From Actinacidiphila guanduensis (lineage in GTDB: Bacteria; Actinomycetota; Actinomycetes; Streptomycetales; Streptomycetaceae), in contig NZ_FNIE01000009.1 of the NCBI RefSeq assembly GCF_900103985.1, forward strand, positions 348,445 through 412,444: a stretch of DNA of 64,000 nt, read 5' to 3'. The notes beneath the pieces were generated by a model. The model had not been told where the DNA came from. It did no database searches and saw only the letters and a program-made list of their open reading frames with translations. The stretch's first letter is position 1. Every line of letters begins with the position of its first letter. Positions 1 to 9,043 of this stretch are shown one piece after another. A program made the translations under genes and the position numbers.

Positions 1-411
1 CAGCCAGGAGGCCAGCGCGGTCTCCAGGCGCTCGGCGAAGTCGCGCATCCCCTCCATGCGGGCGGTGGCGTCGCGGGCGTGGTCCTGCGTCATCAGGTCG
101 TAGAAGCCCTGTATCAGGAACTCCTTGGACTCGAAGTAGTAGTACGCGTTGCCGACCGAGACGCCCGCCTCCTGGGCGATGGCGCGCATCGTCGTCCTGT
201 CGTACCCGCGCTCCTGGAACAGCCGCATCGCTGTGCCGAGGATCGCCGCCCGGGTCTGCTCGCTCTTGCCCGTCTTCGGGCGGGCCCGGCCGCCGGGCAG
301 TTCCCCGGCGGCCACCGCCGCGGCGGCGTTCCCGGCACCCCCGGCGCCCCCGGTGCCGCCGCCCGGGACGACGGGGCCGGGCGCCGCGCCGCGGTCGTTC
401 GTCTCCTCCAC
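1..411 (-). CDS. TetR-family transcriptional regulator, C-terminus cut by window edge
   Basis: Only the N-terminal 137 codons are in the window; the gene runs off at position 1. After about 45 Gly/Ala/Pro-rich residues comes a typical TetR DNA-binding domain: a helix, the RTTMRAIAQEAGVSVGNAYYYF recognition region and the start of the ligand-binding helices. The start is GTG at 411, the first start codon after an in-frame TAG; the long low-complexity leader means the true start could lie further in. It is transcribed in the same direction as the MMPL exporter upstream and probably regulates it or itself. Two TTGAAC-type palindromes sit in its promoter region (543-603). Family is certain, ligand unknown. 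Confidence 0.85.
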   Translation of the reverse strand, partial: MEETNDRGAAPGPVVPGGGTGGAGGAGNAAAAVAAGELPGGRARPKTGKSEQTRAAILGTAMRLFQERGYDRTTMRAIAQEAGVSVGNAYYYFESKEFLIQGFYDLMTQDHARDATARMEGMRDFAERLETALASWL

Positions 412-542
412 CCGTCGAGCCTATCCGGACCGGCCCCCTCCCAGCCCGCGCACGCGTCCGCACCGGCCGGCGGCCCCCCTCCTGCCGCCGGCCGTTGCGT
501 GCCCGGTGCGCCCGGCCGTCGGAGGCGGTGGCCGAGCCAAAG

Positions 543-603
543 TTGAACGTGTTCAAAACACTCCGACGCCTAGGAGGCTAGACCTGTTCTTGAACATGCT
601 CAA
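543..603 (-). promoter_or_regulatory. Promoter of the TetR gene with two palindromic operators
   Basis: On the minus strand TTGAGC (603-598) and TAGCCT (580-575) are separated by 17 bp, a good SigA-like promoter. TTGAACGTGTTCAA (543-556) has perfect 6-bp arms, and TTGAACATGCTCAA (590-603) has one mismatch. The second overlaps the -35 box and the first lies just downstream of the expected transcription start. A self-repressing TetR would bind this way. Binding is inferred. Confidence 0.5.
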
Positions 604-746
604 GTCCTGACACATGCCCAGTTCGCCGATGCGGTAATCGAGTTGGTGCCCGTCGGGGAGTTCTGGGGCGCCCGCCCAGCGTGCGGAAAGGCCGACGAGG
701 TTGTACGTCGTGGTCGGCTGCCGGGCTGCGGCCCGCGCACGCAGAA

Positions 747-781
747 GGGCCCGGCTCCCACGGGGGGGAGGAGCCGGGCCC
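747..781 (-). terminator. Intrinsic terminator after the MMPL gene
   Basis: Perfect 12-bp inverted repeat, GGGCCCGGCTCC at 747-758 and its complement at 770-781, with an 11-nt loop. It lies 54 bp beyond the MMPL stop codon. There is no T-run, as is usual in Streptomyces. Confidence 0.6.
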
Positions 782-834
782 GGTCCTGGAGAGGGGTGTT
801 GCGCTCTGCGGTGGAGTCTGCGAGGGCAGCGGGT

Positions 835-3696
835 TCAGTCGGAGGAGAGGGTCAGCTCCAGGTCGATGTCGCCGTCGCCGTCCTCGCCGCCGTCCGGGAT
901 CCGGACCGTCGCGGGGAAGGGCGGGTAGCCCTGGGTCAGAAGGGTGTAGCGGCCCGGGTAGAGGTTGTCGAAGGAGTAGGAGCCGTCCGCACCGGTGCTC
1001 AGGGTGGCGACCTCGTGGCCGTCGGCGTCCTGCAGGACCACCCGCACGTCCTGCACCGGGCGGCCGTCCGCGCGGCGGACGGTGCCGGCCAGGGTGCCGG
1101 TGCCGGTCAGCCGCAGGTCGCAGTCGACCGGGCCGGTGCCCGTCAGCACGCTCGCCGTCTGCGGGTGGTGCCCTGGGGCGTTGGCCACCAGGACGTACGA
1201 ACCGCCGCGCGGGGCCGGCAGCGCGAAGGTGCCGTCCTGCCCGGCCTGTCCGCGGGCCACCTGCCGCCCGTCGGAGGCGATCAGCGTCAACTCCGAGTGC
1301 GGCACCGGCAGTCCGGCCGCCCCTGTCACCCGCCCCCGCACGAGGTGCCCGTCCGCCGAGCCGTCCGCCGCACCCTCCGTGCCCGCGGACCCGCCGACTC
1401 CCGCGCGGGCGGCGCCGATCGCCCCACCCGCACCGGGCCCGCCCGCCGCCAGGGAGCCCATGCCGGAAGCGGCGCCGCGCGCGTCGGCTCCCGCCACCGC
1501 AACAGCCCCTGCGAAGGCCCCGGCAGCAGCCTCCGTGTCGTCCTCCTCCGCCGGCTCCACCGCCAGGTGCGGCAGGCGGCGGTCGAGCCAGCGCGGCAGC
1601 CACCAGTTGGCCGGGCCGAACAGGTGCATCAGCGAGGGCACCAGCACCGTGCGCAGGATGAACGCGTCCAGCGCCACCGCCCCGGCCAGTCCGACGCCGA
1701 ACATCGCCAGCACCCGCTGGCCGCTGAGCACGAAGGCGGCGAAGACGCAGATCATGATGACCGCCGCCGAGTTGATGACGCGGCTGGTCTCGGCCAGGCC
1801 CACTCGCACCGCGCGGGCGTTGTCACGGGTGTGCACCCACTCCTCGTGCATCCGCGAGACCAGGAACACCTGGTAGTCCATCGACAGGCCGAACAGCAGC
1901 GAGAGCATGATCACCGGCAGGAAGGCGTCCACCGGCCCGGCCCGTCCGGCGATCGCCCCGCCCCAGCCCCACTGGAACACCGCGACCAGCACGCCGAAGG
2001 AGGCCGCGGCCGCCACCAGGTTCATCACGGCCGCGGTCAGCGGCACCACCAGGGAGCGGAAGGCGAAGAGCAGCAGTACGAAGCCGAGCGCGATGATCAC
2101 GCCGATGAACAGCGGCAGTTTGCCGAACAGGACCGTGGAGAAGTCCTTGAAGATCGCCGTCTGCCCGCCGACGTAGGCGCGCATGGTGCTGCCCCGCTCG
2201 GCCGCGGGCACCACGTCATCGCGCAGGTGGTCGATCAGGTCGGAGGTGGCCTTGTCCTGCGGGGAGGTGGTCGGCACCGCCTGCACCAGCGCGACCCCGG
2301 TGCCCGGCTTCACCGGCGCCGCGGCGGCGTAGGCGATGCCCGGGGTGGAGCGCAGCCGGGTCACCAGGCCGTTCAGCGCCGCGGTGTCGCGCGGCCCGTG
2401 CACCTCGGCGAGGATCGTCAACGGACCGTTGAAGCCCGGCCCGAAGCCGTCCGCCAGCATGTCGTACGCCTTGCGGGTGGTCGTCGTGGTCGGGTTGTTG
2501 CCCTGGTCGGAGGAGCCCAGGCGCAGCGAGAGCGCCGGGATCGCCAGCGTGGCCATCACGGCGACGGCCACCAGCGCCAGCCACCGCGGCCGGCGCTGCA
2601 CGAAGGCCGACCAGCGCGCGGCCGGGCCCGTGGCGACCTCGGTGGAGGGCCCCTCGGCGGCCAGCCGGCGCCGCTGCCGGCGGCTGAGCACCCGCATCCC
2701 GAGCACACCGAGCAGCGCGGGCAGCAGCGTCACGGCGGCGGCCACCGTGATCACCACCGTCAGGGCGGCCGCCACCGCCACGCCGTCGAGGAAGGTCAGC
2801 CGCAGGGTGAACATGCCCAGCAGCGCGATGCACACCGTGCCGCCGGCGAACAGCACCGCCCGCCCGGAGGTGTTGAGCGCCGTGACGGCGGCCTCCTCCG
2901 GGCTCCGGCCGCGCAGGATCGCCTTGCGGTGCCGGGTCACGATGAACAGCGCGTAGTCGATGCCGACGCCCAGGCCCACCAGGGTGGCCAGCTGGGGCGA
3001 GAAGTCGGCCACGTCCATGCCGTGGCTGAGCAGGATGATCGCCGAGGAGGAGATGCCGATGCCGAACAGCGCGGTGACGATCGGCAGCAGCATCCCGAAG
3101 AGCGAGCCCAGCGCCAGGAAGAGCACCACCGCGGCGGCCGCGATGCCGATGCCCTCGGCGAGTTCGGGCACCGGCTGCTCGGCCTGCGCCGGCTTGTTGC
3201 CGCCGACCTCCACGTGCAGGCCGTCGCCCGCGGCGCTGTGCGCGGTGTCGATCAGCAACTGCGCCTGGTCGTTGGACAGGTCGTTGCCGAGCTTGGTGTA
3301 GGTCACCCTGGCGTACGCGGTGCGCCCGTCCTTGCTGACCTGCGCGGCGCCGGCCGGCGTGTACGGGCTGACCACGTCGCCGACGTCCTTCTGCGCGGCC
3401 ACCTTCGCCAGCATCGGCGTGATCCGCGCCTTGACCGCCTGGTCGCGCACGGAGCCGGAGTCGACGTGCCACACCACGGTGTCCGCCTCACCGGACTGCT
3501 CGGGCACCGCCTTGTCCAGCAGGTCCAGCACCTTCGCCGACTCCGTGCCCTTCAGGGAGAAGGCGTTGGAGTAGGCGTCGCCGGCCGACCGGCCCGCCCC
3601 GCCCACGGCCAGCAGCGCGACCAGCCAGGCCGCGATCACCCACCACTTGTGCCGAAAGCACCAGCGCGCCACACCCGCCACGGTCCAAGCCCCCAT
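835..3696 (-). CDS. MMPL-family (RND-like) exporter with C-terminal CarboxypepD_reg-like domains
   Basis: This 953-aa membrane transporter probably exports lipids or hydrophobic compounds using the proton gradient. TM1 is at about residues 17-35, followed by a periplasmic loop and two homologous TM bundles. Each bundle carries the Asp-Tyr pair typical of MmpL proton relays: D247-Y248 in GIDYALFIVTR and the pair in SMDYQVFLVSR. The MMPL core ends near residue 715. It is followed by an Ala/Gly linker and about 160 residues holding two beta-sandwich repeats of carboxypeptidase-regulatory-like type, with G-V-R-x-A-D-G-R-P-V and DGSYSF..L-PGRY signatures and an acidic end. That tail is unusual for MMPL proteins. 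The gene stands alone, divergent from the response regulator at 3884, and is followed by the TetR gene. Confidence 0.88.
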   Translation of the reverse strand: MGAWTVAGVARWCFRHKWWVIAAWLVALLAVGGAGRSAGDAYSNAFSLKGTESAKVLDLLDKAVPEQSGEADTVVWHVDSGSVRDQAVKARITPMLAKVAAQKDVGDVVSPYTPAGAAQVSKDGRTAYARVTYTKLGNDLSNDQAQLLIDTAHSAAGDGLHVEVGGNKPAQAEQPVPELAEGIGIAAAAVVLFLALGSLFGMLLPIVTALFGIGISSSAIILLSHGMDVADFSPQLATLVGLGVGIDYALFIVTRHRKAILRGRSPEEAAVTALNTSGRAVLFAGGTVCIALLGMFTLRLTFLDGVAVAAALTVVITVAAAVTLLPALLGVLGMRVLSRRQRRRLAAEGPSTEVATGPAARWSAFVQRRPRWLALVAVAVMATLAIPALSLRLGSSDQGNNPTTTTTRKAYDMLADGFGPGFNGPLTILAEVHGPRDTAALNGLVTRLRSTPGIAYAAAAPVKPGTGVALVQAVPTTSPQDKATSDLIDHLRDDVVPAAERGSTMRAYVGGQTAIFKDFSTVLFGKLPLFIGVIIALGFVLLLFAFRSLVVPLTAAVMNLVAAAASFGVLVAVFQWGWGGAIAGRAGPVDAFLPVIMLSLLFGLSMDYQVFLVSRMHEEWVHTRDNARAVRVGLAETSRVINSAAVIMICVFAAFVLSGQRVLAMFGVGLAGAVALDAFILRTVLVPSLMHLFGPANWWLPRWLDRRLPHLAVEPAEEDDTEAAAGAFAGAVAVAGADARGAASGMGSLAAGGPGAGGAIGAARAGVGGSAGTEGAADGSADGHLVRGRVTGAAGLPVPHSELTLIASDGRQVARGQAGQDGTFALPAPRGGSYVLVANAPGHHPQTASVLTGTGPVDCDLRLTGTGTLAGTVRRADGRPVQDVRVVLQDADGHEVATLSTGADGSYSFDNLYPGRYTLLTQGYPPFPATVRIPDGGEDGDGDIDLELTLSSD

Positions 3697-3883
3697 CGCT
3701 CGACGGCGGCCCGCGGTTCCGGGCCCGCCTTGACTGGCCGGCAGCGGTCAGGTCCTTCGGAATGCCGGTCCGCCTTCAGCGTCGGCGGCACCCCTGGCCC
3801 GGACCAAGCCGAACCGCGTTCTCTCAAGGAACTCCAAGGTTCGGCCGCGCGTGACGGGCCGCGGGGCCCGGATACTGGTCCCC

Positions 3884-4627
3884 ATGGACGCCACCGTGCT
3901 CATCGTCGAAGACGAACCCGGCATCGCGGACATCCTGCGGATCACCCTGAAGTACAACGGGTTCACGGTGTACGAGGCCGCCACCGGCCGGCAGGCGCTG
4001 GCCGCCGCCCGCGAGCACCGGCCCGACCTGGTGCTGCTGGACGTGATGCTGCCCGACGGCAGCGGCTGGGACGTCTGCCGCGCGCTGCGCGAGGAGCGCG
4101 CGGCCGAGCGCACGGACGGCGACCCCGGCGACCCCTCCGACCTCGGTGTGATATTCGTCACTGCCCGCGACGCCCCGCGCGACGTCGTCGCCGGACTGGC
4201 GCTGGGCGGGGACGACTACATCACCAAGCCGTTCGGCGTGGACGAACTGGTGGCCCGCGTCCACGCGGTGCTGCGCCGCACCCGCCGCCGCACCCCGCCG
4301 GCCGCCCGGGTGCTGCGCCACGGCGACCTGGAGATGGACGAGGCCACCTACACCGTCACCCGCGCCGGCAACCCGGTCGAGCTGACCCCCACCGAGTACA
4401 ACCTGCTGCGCCACCTGCTGCGCAACGCCGGCCGCATCCTCACCAAGGAGCAGCTGCTGCAGCATGTGTGGCGGTACGAGAGCGCGGTGTCCTCCACCGT
4501 CGTGGAGACCTACATCTCCTACCTGCGGCGCAAGCTGGACCGGTGGGGCCCGCCGCTGATCGAGACCCGGCGCGGGGTCGGCTACGGCATCTGCCCGCCG
4601 CGGCCGGCCGCCGAAGGCCCGCGGTGA
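3884..4627 (+). CDS. OmpR/PhoB-family response regulator
   Basis: This 247-aa regulator has a receiver domain (residues 4-125) with acidic pocket EDE at 9-11, phospho-acceptor Asp53 in LLDVMLPDGSG and Lys115. A winged-helix DNA-binding domain follows, ending in ETYISYLRRKLD and the RGVGYG wing. A charged insertion of about 14 residues (near 70-86) lengthens the usual alpha3-beta4 loop. ATG 3884 was chosen over the upstream GTG at 3851 because the domain begins right after it and a -10-like GATACT (3871-3876) would give a nearly leaderless mRNA. It overlaps the kinase gene by 4 bp (GTGA). It is divergent from the MMPL gene, which it may control. The signal is unknown. Confidence 0.92.
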   Translation: MDATVLIVEDEPGIADILRITLKYNGFTVYEAATGRQALAAAREHRPDLVLLDVMLPDGSGWDVCRALREERAAERTDGDPGDPSDLGVIFVTARDAPRDVVAGLALGGDDYITKPFGVDELVARVHAVLRRTRRRTPPAARVLRHGDLEMDEATYTVTRAGNPVELTPTEYNLLRHLLRNAGRILTKEQLLQHVWRYESAVSSTVVETYISYLRRKLDRWGPPLIETRRGVGYGICPPRPAAEGPR

Positions 4628-6168
4628 AGGGGCACCCGCGTCCGCGGCCGTGCGGCTTCTGGCCCCGCCCGCGGTCGCTGCGCGGCCGCTTCACCATCGC
4701 CAATGTGCTCTTCCTCGCCGTCGGCCTGGTGCTCGCCGCCGCGGCCAGCATCGCCGCCACCGACATGGTGCTCGTCGGGCAGATCGACGACTCGCTGAAG
4801 TCCTCCAACTCCGCGCTCGGCCGGGTCGGTGTCGGCACCGGCGGGATGCGCCAGCTGTGCACCCTCGCCAACCTGCTGCAGGTCGGCAAGGCCGACAAGG
4901 CCGGCAGCTCGGTCGCCGACGCCTTCCAGCAGGACCTGTTCGTGGTCCTCGACCGGCACGGCAAGCCGGCCGCGATGTGCAAGGGCCAGGGCGGCGAACT
5001 CGGCAAGCCGGTCAGCGCCGACCAGCACAGGATGGCCGACGCGGTGCCCGACCCCGCGCGCCTGGCCGGCTCCGGCAAGGCGTCCACCGTGCGGTCCGGC
5101 ATGACCGAGTACCGCGTGATGGCCACCCGGCTGCCCGACGGCACGCTCCTGGTGCACGGCATCCGGCTCAGCGGCGTCAAGCACGCCCTCGGCAAGCTCC
5201 TGATCTGGGAGGCCGCCGCCGGAGCGGTGCTGCTCGCCCTGCTCGCCACCGGCTCGCTGACCGCCGCACGCCGGCGGCTGAGCCCGCTGGAGGACATGGT
5301 GGCCACCGCGACCGCGATCGCCGAGGGCGACCTCTCGCGCCGCATCCCGCGCTCCCGGCACGGCTCGGAGGAGGTCGAGCAGCTCAGCGCGTCCTTCAAC
5401 ACGATGCTCCAGCAGATCGAGAGCGCCCTGACCGACAGCGAGCAGGCCACGGCCCGGCTGCGCCGCTTCCTCGCCGACGCCTCGCACGAACTGCGCACCC
5501 CGCTCGCCTCGGTCCGCGGCTATCTCCAGCTCTACGAGAAGGGCATGCTGGCGGCCGACGAGAAGGAGCGGGCGCTGAGCCGGGTCTCCGCCGAGGCGCT
5601 GCGGATGAGCCGCCTGGTGGACGAACTCCTCGCGCTCGCCCGCCTGGAGGACCGCCCGGCTCTCGCCTTCGCCCCCGTGGACCTGGTCGCCCTGGTCCGC
5701 GACGCGGCCGCCGACCTCGCCGCCCAGCAGCCCGAACGGCCGGTGGAACTGCTGCTGCCCGACGGCTCCCCGGACCGCGCCCCGCTGCCCGCCGTCCACG
5801 GCGACGAGGCCGGGCTGCGCCAAGTGATCGGCAACCTGCTGAGCAACGTGCGCGTGCACACCCCCGCCGACTCCCCGCTCACCCTGGAGGTCGCCGCGGA
5901 GGGCGGGTCGCGGGTACGGCTGCGGGTGACCGACACCGGGCCCGGCCTCGCCACGGCCGAGGCCGAGCGCGTCTTCGACCGCTTCTACCGGGCCGCGCCC
6001 GCCCGCGCGGGCGACACCGGGGGCGCGGGGCTCGGCATGTCGATCGTCCAGGCGCTGGTCCAGGCGCACCACGGCACGGTGGAGCTGGTGACGGAGCCGG
6101 GCTGCGGCCTGACCGTCCTGGTCACCCTGCCCGCCCACGCCGAACAGCCGCTCCCGGCGGCCCCGTAG
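4624..6168 (+). CDS. Two-component sensor histidine kinase
   Basis: This 514-aa membrane kinase is the partner of the upstream response regulator. TM1 (about 27-46), an extracytoplasmic sensor region of about 145 residues containing two cysteines, and TM2 (about 195-215) are followed by HAMP. HisKA carries the phospho-acceptor His288 in DASHELRTPLAS. The HATPase_c domain has an N box (GNLLSNVRVHTP), G1 box (DTGPGLA), F box (ERVFDRFYR) and G2 box (GGAGLGMSIV). The start is GTG 4624, overlapping the regulator stop by 4 bp, so the two are translationally coupled. The stimulus cannot be read from the sequence. Confidence 0.93.
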   Translation: MKGHPRPRPCGFWPRPRSLRGRFTIANVLFLAVGLVLAAAASIAATDMVLVGQIDDSLKSSNSALGRVGVGTGGMRQLCTLANLLQVGKADKAGSSVADAFQQDLFVVLDRHGKPAAMCKGQGGELGKPVSADQHRMADAVPDPARLAGSGKASTVRSGMTEYRVMATRLPDGTLLVHGIRLSGVKHALGKLLIWEAAAGAVLLALLATGSLTAARRRLSPLEDMVATATAIAEGDLSRRIPRSRHGSEEVEQLSASFNTMLQQIESALTDSEQATARLRRFLADASHELRTPLASVRGYLQLYEKGMLAADEKERALSRVSAEALRMSRLVDELLALARLEDRPALAFAPVDLVALVRDAAADLAAQQPERPVELLLPDGSPDRAPLPAVHGDEAGLRQVIGNLLSNVRVHTPADSPLTLEVAAEGGSRVRLRVTDTGPGLATAEAERVFDRFYRAAPARAGDTGGAGLGMSIVQALVQAHHGTVELVTEPGCGLTVLVTLPAHAEQPLPAAP

Positions 6169-6194
6169 CGCGCCCCGCGCCGCCGTCCCAGGGG

Positions 6195-6230
6195 TCTCAG
6201 GTGTCTCAAGGGGCTCAGGGATCTTAGGGG
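6195..6230. repeat. Four 9-bp degenerate direct repeats (TCTCAGGTG-like)
   Basis: TCTCAGGTG, TCTCAAGGG, GCTCAGGGA and TCTTAGGGG follow each other without gaps, 27 bp after the kinase stop. The rest of this 319-bp gap between converging genes holds only the terminator at 6347-6382 and no gene that I can see. Confidence 0.6.
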
Positions 6231-6346
6231 TACGGCCGGCGCCGTGGCTCGACCGCGTTGTCGGTGCCTGGCCCTACGCTGCTTGCAGCGGGTTCCGTCC
6301 CCGGATCGTCCCGCCGGCCGGTGCCTGACCACCTGCCCGGGACGCA

Positions 6347-6382
6347 GACGGCCCCCGCTCACACGGGGGAGCAGGGGCCGTC
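6347..6382. terminator. Terminator hairpin between kinase and sdhB
   Basis: GACGGCCCC (6347-6355) and its complement GGGGCCGTC (6374-6382) form a 9-bp stem. The genes on either side converge here, so it may stop transcription from both. Confidence 0.5.
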
Positions 6383-6487
6383 ACACATCGCGGGGCGAGC
6401 ACCGCCTCGCCGGACGGGGTCCGGCGCAGCGCCCCGAAGCCCGCGGGGCCGGTAAGGGCCGAGCGGCGCCAGGGGCGTGTCAGGAGA

Positions 6488-7261
6488 TCAGAAGCGGCGC
6501 GTGATCAGCGCGCGCTTGACCTCCTGGATCGCCTTCGTCACCTCGATGCCGCGCGGGCAGGCGTCCGTGCAGTTGAAGGTGGTGCGGCAGCGCCAGACGC
6601 CGTCCTTGTCGTTGAGGATCTCCAGCCGCTGCTCACCGCCCTCGTCGCGGGAGTCGAAGATGAAGCGGTGCGCGTTGACGATCGCGGCCGGGCCGAAGTA
6701 CTGCCCGTCGTTCCAGAACACCGGGCACGACGAGGTGCACGCCGCGCACAGGATGCACTTGGTGGTGTCGTCGAACCGCTCGCGGTCCTCGGCGGACTGC
6801 AGCCGCTCACGCGTCGGCTCGTTGCCCTTGGTGATCAGGAACGGCATCACGTCCCGGTACGCCTGGAAGAACGGGTCCATGTCGACCACGAGGTCCTTCA
6901 GGACGGTCAGGCCCTTTATCGGCTCGATCGTGATCGGCTGGTCCGGGTTGACGTCCTTGATCAGCGTCTTGCAGGCCAGCCGGTTGCGGCCGTTGATCCG
7001 CATCGCGTCCGACCCGCACACGCCGTGCGCGCACGAGCGGCGGAAGGTCAGCGAGCCGTCGATCTCCCACTTGACCTTGTGGAGGGCGTCCAGGACGCGC
7101 TCCTTGGGGTCGACCTGGATCTGGTAGTCCACCCACTCGGAGTCCGCGGAGACCTCCGGGTTGAAGCGGCGGACCCGCAGCGTGATCGCGACCAGGTGGG
7201 CCGCGGTGTTCTCGGCGGCGTCCAGGGCACTGGAGTGCCCTTCGAGCGTCGGGGTGCTCAT
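6488..7261 (-). CDS. sdhB: Succinate dehydrogenase iron-sulfur subunit
   Basis: This 257-aa subunit of complex II passes electrons from the FAD of SdhA to quinone. An N-terminal 2Fe-2S ferredoxin domain contains RRSCAHGVCGSD and a later Cys in NRLACKT. The C-terminal domain has the clusters CILCAACTSSCP and CTDACPRGI that bind 4Fe-4S and 3Fe-4S centres. An extra N-terminal stretch of about 25 residues precedes the conserved domain. It is the last gene of the sdhCDAB operon, and its start codon shares one base with the sdhA stop, which suggests translational coupling. Confidence 0.97.
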   Translation of the reverse strand: MSTPTLEGHSSALDAAENTAAHLVAITLRVRRFNPEVSADSEWVDYQIQVDPKERVLDALHKVKWEIDGSLTFRRSCAHGVCGSDAMRINGRNRLACKTLIKDVNPDQPITIEPIKGLTVLKDLVVDMDPFFQAYRDVMPFLITKGNEPTRERLQSAEDRERFDDTTKCILCAACTSSCPVFWNDGQYFGPAAIVNAHRFIFDSRDEGGEQRLEILNDKDGVWRCRTTFNCTDACPRGIEVTKAIQEVKRALITRRF

Positions 7262-9015
7262 CAGTACTTACGCTCCATCGGCTGGTAGCGGGTCTGCACG
7301 ACCGGCTTGTAGTCCAGGCGGATCGTCTCGGTGCCGGTCTCGTCGACCTCGCGGTACGCCATCGTGTGCCGCATGAAGTTGACGTCGTCGCGGTTGGGGA
7401 AGTCCTCGCGGTAGTGGCCGCCGCGGGACTCCTTGCGGGCCAGCGCGGAGACCGCCATCACCTCGGCGAGGTCGAGCAGGTTGCCCAGCTCGATCGCCTC
7501 CAGCAGGTCGGTGTTGAAGCGCCGCCCCTTGTCCTGGATCGCGACGTTGCGGTACCGCTCGCGCAGCTCGCCGATCTTCTCGACCGCGGTCTTGATCGTC
7601 TGCTCGGTGCGGAACACCATCACGTTGGCGTCCATGCACTCCTGCAGCTCGTTGCGCAGTTCAGCGACCCGCTCGGTGCCGGTCGACTCGCGCAGTCGCG
7701 TCACCTGCTCCTCCACGAAGGCGGCCGGGTTCTCCGGCAGCGGCAGCAGGTCGTGCGTGTGCGCGTACTCCGCGGCCGCGATGCCGGAGCGGCGGCCGAA
7801 GACGTTGATGTCCAGCAGCGAGTTGGTGCCCAGCCGGTTGGCGCCGTGCACGGAGACGCAGGCCACCTCGCCGGCCGCGTACAGGCCCGGCACCACCGAG
7901 GTGTTGTCGGAGAGCACCTCGCCCTGCACGTTGGTGGGGATGCCGCCCATCGCGTAGTGCGCGGTGGGCTGGATCGGGATCGGGTCCGTGTAGGGCTCGA
8001 TGCCGAGGTAGGTGCGGGCGAACTCGGTGATGTCCGGCAGCTTGGCGTCCAGCTGCTCCGGCGGCAGGTGGGTGAGGTCCAGGTAGACGTGGTCCCCGTC
8101 GGGGCCGCAGCCGCGGCCCTCGCGGATCTCGGTGTAGATCGCGCGGGAGACGACGTCGCGCGAGGCGAGGTCCTTCATGACGGGCGCGTACTTCTCCATG
8201 AAGCGCTCGCCGTCCTTGTTGCGCAGGATGCCGCCCTCGCCGCGGGCGCCCTCGGTGAGCAGGATGCCCATCCGCCAGATGCCCGTGGGGTGGAACTGGA
8301 AGAACTCCATGTCCTCCAGCGGCAGTCCGCGCCGGTAGACCGCGGCCTGGCCGTCGCCGGTCAGGGTGTGCGCGTTGGAGGTCACCTTGAAGAACTTGCC
8401 GGTGCCGCCGGAGGCGTAGATGACGGCCTTCGCCTGGAAGACGTGGATCTCGCCGGTGGCCAGCTCGTAGGCGACCACGCCGGAGGAGTGCTTGACGCCG
8501 TCGACCTCGGTGATCAACTGGTCCAGGACGTAGAACTCGTTGAAGAACTCCACGCCCTCCTTGACGCAGTTCTGGTACAGCGTCTGGAGGATCATGTGGC
8601 CGGTGCGGTCCGCGGCGTAGCAGGAGCGGCGCACCGCGGCCTCGCCGTGGTTGCGGGTGTGGCCGCCGAACCGGCGCTGGTCGATCCGGCCCTCGGGCGT
8701 CCGGTTGAACGGCAGGCCCATCTTCTCCAGGTCGAGGACGGCGTCGATGGCCTCCTTCGCCAGGATCTCGGCGGCGTCCTGGTCGACCAGGTAGTCACCG
8801 CCCTTGATCGTGTCGAAGGTGTGCCACTCCCAGTTGTCCTCCTCGACGTTGGCCAGGGCGGCGGCCATGCCGCCCTGGGCCGCGCCGGTGTGGGACCGGG
8901 TCGGGTAGAGCTTGGTCAGGACGGCGGTGCGGCTGCGCTTGGTGGCCTCGATGGCCGCGCGCATGCCGGCACCGCCCGCGCCGACGATGACGGTGTCGTA
9001 CGTGTGGATCTGCAT
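7261..9015 (-). CDS. sdhA: Succinate dehydrogenase flavoprotein subunit
   Basis: This 584-aa catalytic subunit oxidises succinate to fumarate at covalently bound FAD on the inner face of the membrane. Visible motifs are the Rossmann VIVGAGGAGMRAA near residues 10-22, the FAD-linking HTGAAQGGMAA segment, HPTGIW, and the active-site RxxG/His region in the substrate-capping domain. Length is normal. It lies between sdhD and sdhB in the operon. Confidence 0.98.
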   Translation of the reverse strand: MQIHTYDTVIVGAGGAGMRAAIEATKRSRTAVLTKLYPTRSHTGAAQGGMAAALANVEEDNWEWHTFDTIKGGDYLVDQDAAEILAKEAIDAVLDLEKMGLPFNRTPEGRIDQRRFGGHTRNHGEAAVRRSCYAADRTGHMILQTLYQNCVKEGVEFFNEFYVLDQLITEVDGVKHSSGVVAYELATGEIHVFQAKAVIYASGGTGKFFKVTSNAHTLTGDGQAAVYRRGLPLEDMEFFQFHPTGIWRMGILLTEGARGEGGILRNKDGERFMEKYAPVMKDLASRDVVSRAIYTEIREGRGCGPDGDHVYLDLTHLPPEQLDAKLPDITEFARTYLGIEPYTDPIPIQPTAHYAMGGIPTNVQGEVLSDNTSVVPGLYAAGEVACVSVHGANRLGTNSLLDINVFGRRSGIAAAEYAHTHDLLPLPENPAAFVEEQVTRLRESTGTERVAELRNELQECMDANVMVFRTEQTIKTAVEKIGELRERYRNVAIQDKGRRFNTDLLEAIELGNLLDLAEVMAVSALARKESRGGHYREDFPNRDDVNFMRHTMAYREVDETGTETIRLDYKPVVQTRYQPMERKY

Positions 9016-9043
9016 GGGGGTCGCTTCCCTGTCGGGCCCTGGC

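Noticed and set aside
3818..3845. GAAC-n6-GTTC palindrome upstream of MMPL as another TetR operator
   Set aside because: Spacing and arms differ from the TTGAAC-n2-GTTCAA sites, so it is probably chance.
643..4620. A 1841-codon plus-strand open frame running opposite the MMPL gene into the sensor kinase
   Set aside because: Antisense to a clear MMPL protein and out of frame with the response regulator; only its last part, from GTG 4624, is a real kinase. Long shadow frames are expected at this G/C content.
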